Assembly (NCBI GenBank): GCA_963834705.1
Contig: CAWICV010000012.1
Coordinates: forward strand, 1 to 64,000
Reading direction: 5' to 3'
Origin: RYN-230 sp963834705
GTDB lineage: Bacteria; Actinomycetota; Actinomycetes; Streptosporangiales; Streptosporangiaceae
Length of the DNA stretch: 64,000 nucleotides
The notes under the pieces: generated by a model
Database searches by the model: none
What the model was told of the DNA's origin: nothing
What the model saw: only the letters and a program-made list of their open reading frames with translations
Program-made: the position numbers and the translations under genes
Shown: positions 26,632 through 35,498 of the stretch, one piece after another
Position numbering within the stretch: position 1 is the stretch's first letter
Layout of the letters: each line of letters opens with the position of its first letter

Positions 26632-28023
26632 TCAGCTCTGGCGTGCGCAATCCAGCACGGCGGACAGGCTCTGGTCGATGTCGGCCGCGGTGGTGTTCCA
26701 GGCGCTGACGCTGATCCGCATGGCCGTCCGGCCCTGCCAGACAGTCGGCCCGCACCAGCACGTCCCGTCCTGCTGCACCGCGGCCACCACGGCCGCGGTC
26801 CGCTCCGGGCCGCCGAAGTCGACCAGGACCTGGTTCAGCACCACGTCGTTGAGCACCTGGCAGCCGGACGCGCGCAGCCCGCCGGCGAACCGGCGGGCCA
26901 GCCGGCAGGCCCGGTCCACCAGCCCGGCCACCCCATCCCGGCCGAGCGAGGCCAGCACGGCCCACACCTCGGCGCCGCGGGCCCGCTGCGAGGACTGCGG
27001 GGTCAGGTTCATCGCCTCCCGGCCCGCCGCCTCGGGCAGGTAGGCCGCGGTGGCCTGCATTGCCGCGCGCAGCGCGGCCGGGTCGCGGACCAGCGCGATG
27101 CCGCAGTCGTACGTGGTGTTCAGCCACTTGTGCGCGTCAGTGGCCCAGGAGTCGGCCGCGGCGGCCCCAGCCACCTGGCCCGCGCGGTCCGGGCTGGCCG
27201 CCGCCCACAGCCCGAACGCGCCGTCCACGTGCACCCACGCGCCCTGGTCGTGCGCCCACGGGATGAGGTCCCCGAAGGGGTCGCTGGCCCCGGTGTTCAC
27301 GTTGCCCGCCTGCAGGCAGACCAGCGCCGGACTGGCGTTCAAAATGGGAAGGGAGCGGGGCACGACGCGGCCCTGGGCATCGGCGGGAAGCACGATGGCG
27401 CGGTCCCGGCCGAGGCCGATCAGGCCTAGTGCCTTGCGCACGGTGGTGTGCACCTGCTCGCCGACCAGCACGGTGACCGGGGGCGCGCCGACCAGGCCCT
27501 GGCCGGCCGCGTCCCAGCCGTGCCGGCTGAGCACCGCGTCCCGGGCCGCGGCCAGGCAGGTGGCGTTGGCCATGGTGGCGCCGGTGACGAAGCCGCCGCC
27601 GGCGCCCGGGGGCAGGCCGAGCAGTTCGGTCACCCAGCGCAGCGCCACCGTGTCCAGCCGCGCGGCGGCCGGCGACATGACGCTGAGCGCGGCGTTCTGG
27701 TCCCAGGCCGCGGTGAGCCAGGCGGCGGCCTGCGCGGCGGGCAGCGCCCCACCGGTCACGAAGCCGAAGTAGCGCGGGCCGCCGCTGGCCACGGTGGCGG
27801 GCGATCCGGCCTCGTCGAGCAGGGCCAGCACGTCCGGGGCGGGCCGGCCGGTGTCCGGCAGCGCGAAGTCGAACCGGTCCAGGCCGGCCACGGCGGCCGC
27901 GGTAGGCGCCACCGGGCGGCGGTCCAGCCCGGCCAGGTAGCGCAGCGCGCGCTGGCTGGCGCCGGCCAGCAGGCCCGGGCGTTCCGCCAGCATGTCGCTG
28001 ATCTGGGTATCCGCGCTGGTCAT
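26632..28023 (-). CDS. PLP-dependent group II decarboxylase (aromatic-amino-acid decarboxylase-like)
   Basis: A 463-residue fold-type I PLP enzyme. GGFVTGATMANATCLAAARD holds the phosphate-binding region, HVDGAFGLWAA the cofactor-stacking/Asp segment, and SWATDAHKWLNTTYDCG the Schiff-base lysine. The N-terminal SGGPRYFGFVTGG is typical of this decarboxylase group. Family members act on aromatic or other L-amino acids; the substrate is not deducible. It is monocistronic. A second, different PLP decarboxylase lies at 33103. Confidence 0.85.
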   Translation of the reverse strand: MTSADTQISDMLAERPGLLAGASQRALRYLAGLDRRPVAPTAAAVAGLDRFDFALPDTGRPAPDVLALLDEAGSPATVASGGPRYFGFVTGGALPAAQAAAWLTAAWDQNAALSVMSPAAARLDTVALRWVTELLGLPPGAGGGFVTGATMANATCLAAARDAVLSRHGWDAAGQGLVGAPPVTVLVGEQVHTTVRKALGLIGLGRDRAIVLPADAQGRVVPRSLPILNASPALVCLQAGNVNTGASDPFGDLIPWAHDQGAWVHVDGAFGLWAAASPDRAGQVAGAAAADSWATDAHKWLNTTYDCGIALVRDPAALRAAMQATAAYLPEAAGREAMNLTPQSSQRARGAEVWAVLASLGRDGVAGLVDRACRLARRFAGGLRASGCQVLNDVVLNQVLVDFGGPERTAAVVAAVQQDGTCWCGPTVWQGRTAMRISVSAWNTTAADIDQSLSAVLDCARQS

Positions 28024-28294
28024 CGGCAGGCCTCCCGCGCTGTATCGGCGGGACGGAGTCTAGGGGAGCGCGCCGGGGACTGTGATCTGGGAATCGACGT
28101 ACAGTCCCCGGCGGCTACCTCCCCACCTCTGCCCCTGCCGTCCGATCTCGGGCTAGCCGGACGCGGCGCCAGATGGGCCAGGCCGGAAGAGATGGCCCGG
28201 GACCCATCGAGGAGGTTCCCTCACCGGGGGCAAGCTCCGGCCCGGCCCGCCGTGTTACGCGGACGGCTGGAAAAATTTCCGGCGCGGCACGGTC

Positions 28295-28300
28295 TATCGT
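28295..28300 (+). promoter_or_regulatory. Candidate -10 box (TATCGT) of the LigD-polymerase gene
   Basis: TATCGT ends 6 nt before the ATG at 28307; no Shine-Dalgarno site is visible, consistent with a leaderless transcript. Confidence 0.4.
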
Positions 28301-28306
28301 CGGCGT

Positions 28307-29233
28307 ATGGCCGGGGACGCGGTGGAGCTGCAGGTCAGCGGGCGGACGGTGCGGGTCAGCAGCCCGGGCCGGGTGTGCTTCCCGGCGCGCGGCGAGACCA
28401 AGCTCGACCTGGCCCGCTACTACCTGTCGGTGGGCGACGGCATCGTCCGCGCGCTGCGCGAGCGGCCGTGCATGATGCACCGGTTCCCGGCCGGGGTGAG
28501 CGGCGAGAAGGTGCACCAGAAGCGGGTGCCCGCGGGCGCCCCGGACTGGCTGGAGACGGTGCGGGTGTTCTTCCCGCGGTACGGCCGGCACGCCGACGAG
28601 CTGTGCGTGACCGAGCTGGCCAGCGTGCTGTGGGCGGTGCAGATGTCCACCGTGGAGTTCCACCCGTGGAACTCGCGGCGGGCCGACACCGAGAAACCGG
28701 ACGAGTGGCGGATCGACCTGGACCCCATGCCGTCCTGCTCGTTCGCGGTGGTCCGGCGGGTGGCGCACATCGTGCACGAAGTGCTGGACGAGCTGGGCAT
28801 CACCGGCTGGCCGAAGACCTCCGGCGGCAACGGGCTGCACGTGTACGTGCGGATCGAGCCGCGCTGGGGGTTCGGCGAGGTGCGCCGGGCCGCGTTCGCG
28901 TTCGCGCGGGAGGTGGAACGGCGGGCGCCGCGGGAGGTGACCACCGTGTGGTGGCGGAAGGACCGGGATCCGGCCAAGCTGTTTGTGGACTACAACCAGA
29001 ACGCCCGCGACCACACCATCGCCAGCGCCTACTCGGTGCGCGGGGTGCCGGAGGGCACCGTGTCCACCCCGATCCGGTGGGACGAGGTGGACTCGGTGCA
29101 GCCACGGGAGTGCACCATCGCCACCGTGCCGGGGCGGTTCGCCGAGCTGGGCGACCTGCATGCGGGCATCGACGATGCCGCTTACTCGCTGGACACGCTG
29201 CTGGACTGGGCGGACCGCGACGGGGTGGAGTGA
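28307..29233 (+). CDS. Stand-alone LigD-type polymerase domain (primase-polymerase)
   Basis: A 308-residue archaeo-eukaryotic primase-like polymerase of the LigD PolDom group. CMMHRFPAGVSGEKVHQKR lies near residue 55, FHPWNSRR near 120, the metal-binding DLDP (RIDLDPMPS) near 142, TSGGNGLHVYVRI near 180, and the second acidic region LFVDYNQNARDHTIAS near 225. These are the family hallmarks for nucleotide incorporation during non-homologous end joining or gap repair. Ligase and nuclease domains are absent, and no Ku gene is in the window, so it acts separately or with a distant LigD. Its 3' end overlaps the convergent EamA gene by 52 bp. Confidence 0.92.
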   Translation: MAGDAVELQVSGRTVRVSSPGRVCFPARGETKLDLARYYLSVGDGIVRALRERPCMMHRFPAGVSGEKVHQKRVPAGAPDWLETVRVFFPRYGRHADELCVTELASVLWAVQMSTVEFHPWNSRRADTEKPDEWRIDLDPMPSCSFAVVRRVAHIVHEVLDELGITGWPKTSGGNGLHVYVRIEPRWGFGEVRRAAFAFAREVERRAPREVTTVWWRKDRDPAKLFVDYNQNARDHTIASAYSVRGVPEGTVSTPIRWDEVDSVQPRECTIATVPGRFAELGDLHAGIDDAAYSLDTLLDWADRDGVE

Positions 29234-30243
29234 TCCGTGATCTCCCAGTCCGTGCCGCGCGGTGCGGCCAGCTCGTCCAGCCGGACCAGGGCCACCCCGG
29301 CCAGGATGAACACCCCGCCGATGATCTGCATGGTGGTTGGCAGCTGGCCGAGCAGCAGCCAGGCGAACACGATGGCGAACAGCACCTCGGCCAGGCCGGC
29401 GAATGAGGCCAGCTTGGCGCCCAGGCGGCGGGCGGCGCCGATGCCGGCCACGTAGGGCACCACCGAGGAGATCAGGGCCAGCCCGACTACCGGCAGCACC
29501 CAGCTGACCCGGTGGTTCAGCACCGTCACCGGGCCGGTGCGGACGGTCAGCGGGACCAGCCCGGCCCAGCCGAGCAGGGCCAGGGCGGCGGTGCCGGTGC
29601 ACATCGCGGCCCAGGTCATCGCGATCGGCGGCAGCGGCTCGGGCGGAGCCTGGCCCGTGCGGCCAGTGCTGGTGTTGCGCGGGGCCTGGCCGGTGGCGGC
29701 CGAGATCAGGAAGTAGATGGCCAGGCCGACGGCGGCCAGCAGGCCCCACATCACGCCGAGCGGGTCGATCCGGACGTGCCCGGTCACGCCCAGCACCAGG
29801 GCCAGCCCGGCCAGCGCGGCCACCGTGCCCGCCACGGTGCGCCGCCGCGGCCGCTGTCCATGCCGTAGCCACAGCCAGCCGACCACCAGCAGCACACCCA
29901 GGTATTCGAGCAGCAGCGCCACCCCAACCGGCAGCCGCTGGATCGCGCTGAAGTAGAACAGCTGGCAGCCCGCCACCGCGATCAGGCCGAACATGGCCAC
30001 CGGGACCGCGTCCCGGCGCAGCAGCGCCCAGCGGCCGCGCAGTTGCAGCGCCGCCGGGACGGTCAGTAGCAGAGCGGACAGGCTGATCCGGGCGGTCACC
30101 GCGGCGGCCGGGCTCCAGCCCGCCTCGATCAGCGCCGAGCCGAACGTGCCCGAGGTGCCGAACGTGGCCGCGGACAGCAGAGCCAGGGCCAGGCCGGCGC
30201 CCTGGTGCGCGGGGCGGGCGGCGCGACGGCCGATGATGGTCAC
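29182..30243 (-). CDS. EamA/DMT family exporter
   Basis: A 353-residue inner-membrane protein with ten hydrophobic segments in two five-helix EamA repeats (first around residues 15-135, second around 200-325), for example LLSAATFGTSGTFGSALIEA at the start of repeat 1 and VLFAIVFAWLLLGQLPTTMQ in repeat 2. Such RhtA-like proteins export amino acids or metabolites. The start is GTG 30243 with GGAGGGCC upstream. It is divergent from a CGNR regulator, a frequent pairing in actinobacteria, so the regulator probably controls it. The last ~17 codons overlap the LigD-polymerase gene. Confidence 0.88.
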   Translation of the reverse strand: MTIIGRRAARPAHQGAGLALALLSAATFGTSGTFGSALIEAGWSPAAAVTARISLSALLLTVPAALQLRGRWALLRRDAVPVAMFGLIAVAGCQLFYFSAIQRLPVGVALLLEYLGVLLVVGWLWLRHGQRPRRRTVAGTVAALAGLALVLGVTGHVRIDPLGVMWGLLAAVGLAIYFLISAATGQAPRNTSTGRTGQAPPEPLPPIAMTWAAMCTGTAALALLGWAGLVPLTVRTGPVTVLNHRVSWVLPVVGLALISSVVPYVAGIGAARRLGAKLASFAGLAEVLFAIVFAWLLLGQLPTTMQIIGGVFILAGVALVRLDELAAPRGTDWEITDHSTPSRSAQSSSVSSE

Positions 30244-30325
30244 GGGGGCCCTCCAGCACGTGGTCGTAAGTGGTAAAAAGTAGTTATGCTAGTGACAGTA
30301 CCCGGGCCAGCTGAAAGTAGTCAAA
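30244..30325. promoter_or_regulatory. Divergent promoter region EamA / CGNR regulator
   Basis: An 82-bp AT-richer region between divergent starts. TATGCT at 30285-30290 is a candidate -10 for the plus-strand gene. Near-repeats of GTAGT/GTCAAAG/GTAAGTGG type could be regulator half-sites. No clean palindrome is visible. Confidence 0.4.
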
Positions 30326-30865
30326 GTGATTTTTGCCCATGACACCGAGGTGGCGCTGACCGCGGCCGCGGCGCTGGTCAACACCGGTATCGACGTCGAG
30401 GAGCTGCCTGACCTGGCGGCCCTGGACCGGTTCGTCGCGGAGTGGCGGTGGACCGGCTCACGCACCCATTACCAGGCCGAACTCGACGCGGTCCGGCGGC
30501 TGCGGCCCCGGCTGGCCCAGCTCTGGGAACTACCCGAAGACGGCGCGGTGCAGCTGGTCAACGCGCTGCTCCGGGAGGCGAATGCGCTCCCCCAGCTGGT
30601 CAAGCACGACGGCTGGGATTATCACCTGCACGCCACGCCGCGCGAGGCCCCGCTGGCCGACCGGATGGCGGTCGAGGCGGCGATGGCCTTCACCGACGTG
30701 ATCCGGACCAAGCAGCTGGACCGGCTGCGCCGGTGCGCCGCGGCGGACTGCAACGGCGTGCATGTGGACCTGTCCAAGAACCGGTCCCGCCGGTTCTGCG
30801 GCACGGCCTGCGCGAACCGGACCAACGTGGCCGCCTACCGCACCCGCCACGCCATCCGCCGCTAG
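30326..30865 (+). CDS. CGNR zinc-finger (ABATE) transcriptional regulator
   Basis: A 179-residue protein. The N-terminal ABATE domain (residues 10-125) includes ALTAAAALVNTGIDVEELPD and LRRLRPRLAQLWEL-like helices. The C-terminal zinc finger has RRCAAADCNGVHVDLSKNRS followed by RRFCGTACANRTNVAAYR; the CGNR signature is here CANR. The family is thought to be stress-responsive DNA-binding regulators. GTG 30326 is the start; a weak GAAAG precedes it. Divergence from the EamA exporter suggests control of that gene. A 15-bp inverted repeat follows its stop. Confidence 0.85.
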   Translation: MIFAHDTEVALTAAAALVNTGIDVEELPDLAALDRFVAEWRWTGSRTHYQAELDAVRRLRPRLAQLWELPEDGAVQLVNALLREANALPQLVKHDGWDYHLHATPREAPLADRMAVEAAMAFTDVIRTKQLDRLRRCAAADCNGVHVDLSKNRSRRFCGTACANRTNVAAYRTRHAIRR

Positions 30866-30880
30866 CCGGATCAGGCCAGT

Positions 30881-30936
30881 GCTGATGATCAAACGTTTGG
30901 TGTCGCTGGGGCAGCAGTAATCGTTTGATCATCAGC
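30881..30936. terminator. Perfect 15-bp inverted repeat downstream of the CGNR gene
   Basis: GCTGATGATCAAACG (30881-30895) and CGTTTGATCATCAGC (30922-30936) are exact inverted copies with a 26-nt loop. The stem is AT-rich for this genome. It starts 15 bp after the CGNR stop and lies about 100 bp before the carboxypeptidase start, so it is either a terminator or an operator. Confidence 0.6.
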
Positions 30937-31037
30937 CTGGACGCACGGCCTGGGACGAGATCGCTTTGGGTTCCGCTTGCCGTCGCGGAGGGTTGCTGTC
31001 AGGCTGCAGGTGGTTGTCACTGAGCGACGGGAGTGTC

Positions 31038-31901
31038 ATGCCCCTGCCTGCCCGCCTGAGCGCCCTGGTCGCAACCCTGGGGCTGGCCCTGGCCTCGCTG
31101 ACCGCGGCGGCCCCGGCCGACGCGGCCGCGCACTACCCGGGCGGCGTGCTGGCCAAGGGGGCCGCACTGGAAGACGCCAGCACCGGCACGATGCTGTGGA
31201 GCCGCCAGCTCAACACCGAGCGCCCGATGGCCAGCATCACCAAGGTGATGACCGCGCTGCTGGTGCTGCAGGGCGGCGACCTGACCCAGCGGATCAAGGT
31301 GCCCGCCGGGGTGGTCGGCTACGTGACGAAGTACGACGCCAGCAACGCCGGGCTGTACCCGGGCGACTGGCTGACCGCCCGGGAACTGCTGGCGGCCCTG
31401 CTGCTGCCGTCGGGCGCTGATGCCGCCTACACGCTGGCCAAGGCCTATGGCCCCGGGCTGGCCAAGTTCATCGCCAAGATGAACACCGAGGCAACGGCGC
31501 TCGGCATGACACACACGCACTTCGCCAACTTCGACGGGCTGCCCTACCCCACCGAGTACACCACCTACTCCACGCCCGCCGACCTGATCACCCTCGGGGT
31601 GGCGGCGATGAAGTACCAGGCGGTCCGCAACCTTGTGGACCAGCGCAGCTACCAGCTGGCTGGAAACGTACGGCACCACGCCTACAAATGGCGGAACACC
31701 AACACGCTGCTGACGAGCTACCCGGGCGCGATCGGTATCAAGACCGGCAACACGCTGGGCGCCGGATACTGCCTGCTGTTCGCCGCACAACGCCACGGGG
31801 TGCTGCTGATCGGCGTCGTGCTGCACAGCTCCCGCAGCGTGGATACGGCCGCCTTCGCCGACGCCACCAGGGTCCTCAACTGGGGTTTTCGGCATACCTG
31901 A
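31038..31901 (+). CDS. D-alanyl-D-alanine carboxypeptidase (PBP5-type)
   Basis: A 287-residue exported serine peptidase. The signal peptide (LSALVATLGLALASLTAAAP, ending near ADA-AAH) targets it outside the membrane. The active-site motifs are SITK (S-x-x-K, catalytic Ser), SGAD in LLPSGADAAY, where the usual SxN has Ala in the third place, and KTG in GIKTGNTLGAGY. It trims the terminal D-Ala of peptidoglycan stem peptides. The PBP5 C-terminal domain and membrane anchor are absent, so it may be soluble in the wall space. ATG 31038 is preferred because it begins the signal peptide. Confidence 0.88.
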   Translation: MPLPARLSALVATLGLALASLTAAAPADAAAHYPGGVLAKGAALEDASTGTMLWSRQLNTERPMASITKVMTALLVLQGGDLTQRIKVPAGVVGYVTKYDASNAGLYPGDWLTARELLAALLLPSGADAAYTLAKAYGPGLAKFIAKMNTEATALGMTHTHFANFDGLPYPTEYTTYSTPADLITLGVAAMKYQAVRNLVDQRSYQLAGNVRHHAYKWRNTNTLLTSYPGAIGIKTGNTLGAGYCLLFAAQRHGVLLIGVVLHSSRSVDTAAFADATRVLNWGFRHT

Positions 31902-32001
31902 ACCCGGCGAGTCGGCCGCCATCTCACCCGCAGGTGGCCAGGGGCCACAATACTGGGGGAAACTAGCGGTTTCTTCTGGCTTTCCGGGCAAGGGCGGATC
32001 C

Positions 32002-32988
32002 ATGCGGTTGCGGTCTGGGGTAGCGATTGACCTGGGCACGGTCAACACATTGGTCAGCGTGGCCGGCCGCGGCCTCATCATTGATGAACCGTCGGCCATC
32101 GCGATCGACCGGGCCAATGGGCGCGTCGCGGCCGTCGGCCTGGCCGCGGACGCGCTGGCCGGCAAGGAGCCGCAGAACGTCGAGGTGGTCCATCCGCTGC
32201 GCAACGGGGTGGTCGCCGACCTGCAGGCGGCCTCGGCCATGCTGCAGGGCTTCCTGCGCCGGGCCAAGGTGCGCCGCGGGCTGCTGCGCACGTCGGCGGT
32301 GATCTGCGTGCCCGGCGGCGCCACCTGGGTGGAACGCCGGTCGCTGGTGGCCGCGCTGGGCGGGGTCCGGCCGCGGTGCACGGTCCAGCTGGTCAACGAG
32401 CCGGTGGCGGCGGCCGCGGGCGCCGGGTTCGACCTGGCCGCCGGGGCCGGCGTATTCATCGTGGACGTGGGCGGCGGGACCACCGAGGCGGCGGTGGTGG
32501 CAGGCGGCCAGATCGTCCGGGCCGAGTCGCTGCGGATGGGCGGCAACGCGATGGACGACGCCATCGTGGCCGCCGTCAAGGCCGAACTGGGGCTGCTGCT
32601 GGGCCGCAACGCGGCGCGCAGCCTGAAGACCACGCTCGGCATCGCCGAGGACGGCACCGGGTGGATGGAAGCGGTCGGGGTGGACGCCGCGCGGCGCACG
32701 CCCCGGGTCGAGCACATACCGGGCCGCCTGGTGGCCCGGGCGCTGGAGCACATCGTCACCGCGATGGTGGACTGCGTGCACGAGATGCTCTCCGACATCC
32801 CGCCGAACCTGGCCGAGGACGTGGTGCGCGGCAAGATCAGGCTGGCCGGCGGCGGCGCGCTGCTGCCCGGGCTGGCCAGCCGGATCGAGGCGGCCACCGA
32901 CATCCCGGTCGTGGTGGTGGACGATCCGCTGCGCTGCGTGGTCCGCGGCGCGGCGGAGATCCTGGAACACGGCGACGGCCTGGACTGA
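32002..32988 (+). CDS. MreB/Mbl-like actin-family protein
   Basis: A 328-residue actin-fold ATPase. Phosphate 1 motif IDLGTVNTLV is at residues 9-18, VCVPGG-type ICVPGGATWVERR near 99, phosphate 2 FIVDVGGGTTEAAVV near 152, and the adenosine motif LAGGGALLPGL near 287. It is slightly shorter than canonical MreB (about 345). In actinomycetes MreB-like proteins assist spore-wall or lateral wall synthesis rather than rod shape. No mreC/mreD follows; it stands after the carboxypeptidase, which suggests a shared role in wall growth. AAGGGCGG precedes the ATG. Confidence 0.87.
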   Translation: MRLRSGVAIDLGTVNTLVSVAGRGLIIDEPSAIAIDRANGRVAAVGLAADALAGKEPQNVEVVHPLRNGVVADLQAASAMLQGFLRRAKVRRGLLRTSAVICVPGGATWVERRSLVAALGGVRPRCTVQLVNEPVAAAAGAGFDLAAGAGVFIVDVGGGTTEAAVVAGGQIVRAESLRMGGNAMDDAIVAAVKAELGLLLGRNAARSLKTTLGIAEDGTGWMEAVGVDAARRTPRVEHIPGRLVARALEHIVTAMVDCVHEMLSDIPPNLAEDVVRGKIRLAGGGALLPGLASRIEAATDIPVVVVDDPLRCVVRGAAEILEHGDGLD

Positions 32989-33013
32989 GCCGGGCTAAGC
33001 CAAGCCAGGCCGG

Positions 33014-33040
33014 GCGGGGCCAGCCGGCTGCTGGCCCCGC
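33014..33040. terminator. GC-rich 11-bp hairpin after the MreB-like gene
   Basis: GCGGGGCCAGC, a 5-nt loop and GCTGGCCCCGC. It starts 25 bp after the MreB stop and precedes the next promoter. Confidence 0.65.
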
Positions 33041-33089
33041 GTGCCCAGGTCAGGATGCACTGACCACGCTGCTGACCGCGGCCGGCCCC

Positions 33090-33095
33090 TACGCT
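33090..33095 (+). promoter_or_regulatory. Candidate -10 box (TACGCT) of a leaderless transcript
   Basis: TACGCT ends 7 nt before GTG 33103; no ribosome-binding site is visible. Confidence 0.4.
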
Positions 33096-33102
33096 GTCGA
33101 CC

Positions 33103-34464
33103 GTGGATCTTGCTCACTGGCTCGGCGAGGCGGTATGCGCCATCGATGACTGGTCGGACAGCTTCGGCTCATTCCAGCCGCACCCGTCGCTGCGGGTCAG
33201 CGATGAGCGGTTCGCCGCGGCGTTCGGTGAGCTCACCGGGCGGCTGACGGACAACTACCCGTTCTTCCACCCGCGGTACGCGGGCCAGATGCTGAAGCCG
33301 CCGCACCCGGCCGCGGTGGCCGGTTACCTGACCGCGATGCTGATCAACCCGAACAACCACGCGCTGGACGGCGGCCCGGCCACGGCACGGATGGAACGGG
33401 AGGTGACCGCCCAGCTGGCCACCATGTTCGGGCTGGACAGCCACCTGGGCCACCTGACCACCAGCGGCACCATGGCCAACCTGGAAGCACTGTTCGTGGC
33501 CCGGGAACTGCACCCGGGCCGGGGCGTCGCGTTCAGCGCCGACGCGCACTACACGCACAGCCGGATGTGCCACCTGCTGGGCATCGAGGGATACCCGGTA
33601 CGCACCGACGCACGGGGCCGGATGGACCTGGACGCGCTGGAGGACCTGCTGCGCACCGGCCGGGCCGGCACCGTGGTGCTCACCGCGGGCAGCACCGGGC
33701 TGGGCGCGGTGGACCCGATCGACGCGGTCCTGCCGCTGCGCGACCGGTACCAGGTCCGGATCCACGTGGATGCCGCCTACGGCGGCTTCTTCACCCTGCT
33801 GGCCGGGGCGGACGGCCGGGCCGGGCTGCCCGCGGCGCCGTGGCGGGCCATCGCCCAGTGCGACTCGGTGGTGGTCGACCCGCACAAGCACGGGCTGCAG
33901 CCCTACGGCTGCGGCGCGGTGCTGTTCCGCGACCCCAGCGTGGGGCGGTTCTACCTGCACGACTCCCCGTACACCTACTTCACCTCCGACGAGCTGCACC
34001 TGGGCGAGATCAGCCTGGAGTGCTCCCGGGCCGGGGCGGCGGCCGCGGCCCTGTGGCTCACGTTCCGGCTGCTGCCGCCGACCCCGGACGGGCTCGGCCG
34101 GGTCCTGGCGGCGGGCCGCCGGGCCGCGCTGGACTGGGCGGCGCTGCTCGCCGAGTCGGCGGTGCTGGACCTCTACCAGGCACCCGAGCTGGACATCGTG
34201 AGCTACTTCCCGGCCACCGAGCCGGCCACGCTGGGGCACATCGACCAGGCCTCGGCGCGCATCCTGCAGGCGGGCATGGCCGGCCCGGACCCGGTCTTCG
34301 TCAGCACGCTGCGGGCCGACGCGGTGGCGTTCGGCGCCCGCCACCCCGCGATCACCGCGGACGCGGCCGGGGCCCGCATCCTGCGCAGCGTGCTGATGAA
34401 ACCGGAGTCCGAGCACTACGTGCCGCAGCTGCACACCAGGCTCGAGGAGCTGGCCCGCGGCTGA
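33103..34464 (+). CDS. PLP-dependent decarboxylase / aspartate aminotransferase-fold enzyme
   Basis: A 453-residue fold-type I PLP enzyme of the group II decarboxylase/tyrosine decarboxylase-like type. LTTSGTMANLEALFVARE contains the phosphate-binding region, IHVDAAYGGFF the Asp segment, and VVVDPHKHGLQPYGCGAVLF the Schiff-base Lys. The N-terminal block with HPRYAGQMLKPPHPAAVAGY is characteristic. It is only distantly similar to the enzyme at 26632. The substrate is unknown. It starts at GTG 33103. Confidence 0.85.
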   Translation: MDLAHWLGEAVCAIDDWSDSFGSFQPHPSLRVSDERFAAAFGELTGRLTDNYPFFHPRYAGQMLKPPHPAAVAGYLTAMLINPNNHALDGGPATARMEREVTAQLATMFGLDSHLGHLTTSGTMANLEALFVARELHPGRGVAFSADAHYTHSRMCHLLGIEGYPVRTDARGRMDLDALEDLLRTGRAGTVVLTAGSTGLGAVDPIDAVLPLRDRYQVRIHVDAAYGGFFTLLAGADGRAGLPAAPWRAIAQCDSVVVDPHKHGLQPYGCGAVLFRDPSVGRFYLHDSPYTYFTSDELHLGEISLECSRAGAAAAALWLTFRLLPPTPDGLGRVLAAGRRAALDWAALLAESAVLDLYQAPELDIVSYFPATEPATLGHIDQASARILQAGMAGPDPVFVSTLRADAVAFGARHPAITADAAGARILRSVLMKPESEHYVPQLHTRLEELARG

Positions 34465-34626
34465 GCGCCGCACCCACCCGCCGGCCAGCGGCCTGGCCAG
34501 CCGCTAGCGACGCCGGGCTGGAGATCACGCTGGCCGTGGCGGCCCGGTAGAGCGCGGATACCCCCACCCCGCTGTGCAGCGCCCGGCCCGGGCTGAAAGG
34601 CTGGAATCCCGTGCGAGGAGGTTTCT

Positions 34627-35496
34627 ATGGCGAGCCAACCGACGGCCGACGCGGCTGGGACCATCGACATCGGCGGCGACCTGACCGTCAACCGGATGGG
34701 CTTCGGCGCGATGCGGATCACCGGCCCTGGCATCTGGGGTGAGCCCACCGACCGCGAGCAGGCCAGGGCAGCGCTGCGCAAGGCCGTCGAGCTGGGGGTC
34801 AACTTCATCGACACGGCCGACTCCTACGGCCCGGAGGTCAGCGAGATCCTCATCGCGGAGACGCTGTACCCCTACCCGGACGGCCTGGTCATCGCGACCA
34901 AGGGCGGCCTGGTCCGGCCCGGCCCGGGGCAGTGGCCCGCGGACGGGCGCCCGGAGCACCTGCGTGAGGTCTGCGAGGGCAGCCTGCGCCGGCTCCGGCT
35001 GGAGCAGATCCCGCTGTACCAGTTCCACCGGCCCGACCCGCAGGTGCCGATCACCGACTCGATCGGCGCGCTGGCCGAGCTGAAGGCCGAGGGGAAGATC
35101 CGGCATATCGGGATCTCCAATGTGCGCGAAGACCAGCTCCGCGAAGCCGAGCGGATCGCCCCGATGGTGTCCGTGCAGAACCGGTACAACGTCAACGACC
35201 GGGTCTCTGAGCCCATGGTCAACCTGTGCAGCCAGGAGGACCTGGCGTTCCTGCCGTGGGCACCGATCCAGGGCACCGAGCAGCTCGTGCCGGTAGTCAC
35301 CGCGGCCGAGCGGCACGGGGTCAGCCAGCGGCAGGTCGCGCTGGCCTGGCTGCTGGCCCGGTCGCCGGTGATGCTGCCGATCCCCGGCTCCGGGTCGGCC
35401 GACCATGTGGCGCAGAACATCGCGGCGGCCGGGCTGCAGCTCAGCAACGAGGAGTACAACGCGATCACCGACGTGGTGCAGGCCACCCAGAGCTGA
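34627..35496 (+). CDS. Aldo/keto reductase
   Basis: A 289-residue TIM-barrel NADPH-dependent oxidoreductase. The catalytic set is visible: D and Y in NFIDTADSYG, K in IATKGGL, H in YQFHRPDP. The cofactor end has IPGSGSADHVAQNIAA. GAGGAGG 8 nt before the ATG is a good ribosome-binding site. Such enzymes reduce aldehydes and ketones; the N-terminal GDLTVNRMGFGAMRITG is typical of the family. It is followed on the other strand by a broken glycosidase gene. Confidence 0.9.
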   Translation: MASQPTADAAGTIDIGGDLTVNRMGFGAMRITGPGIWGEPTDREQARAALRKAVELGVNFIDTADSYGPEVSEILIAETLYPYPDGLVIATKGGLVRPGPGQWPADGRPEHLREVCEGSLRRLRLEQIPLYQFHRPDPQVPITDSIGALAELKAEGKIRHIGISNVREDQLREAERIAPMVSVQNRYNVNDRVSEPMVNLCSQEDLAFLPWAPIQGTEQLVPVVTAAERHGVSQRQVALAWLLARSPVMLPIPGSGSADHVAQNIAAAGLQLSNEEYNAITDVVQATQS

Positions 35497-35498
35497 CC

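Noticed and set aside
27448..29406. A 652-codon plus-strand frame over the decarboxylase, LigD and EamA genes
   Set aside because: It has no domain content and overlaps three well-supported genes.
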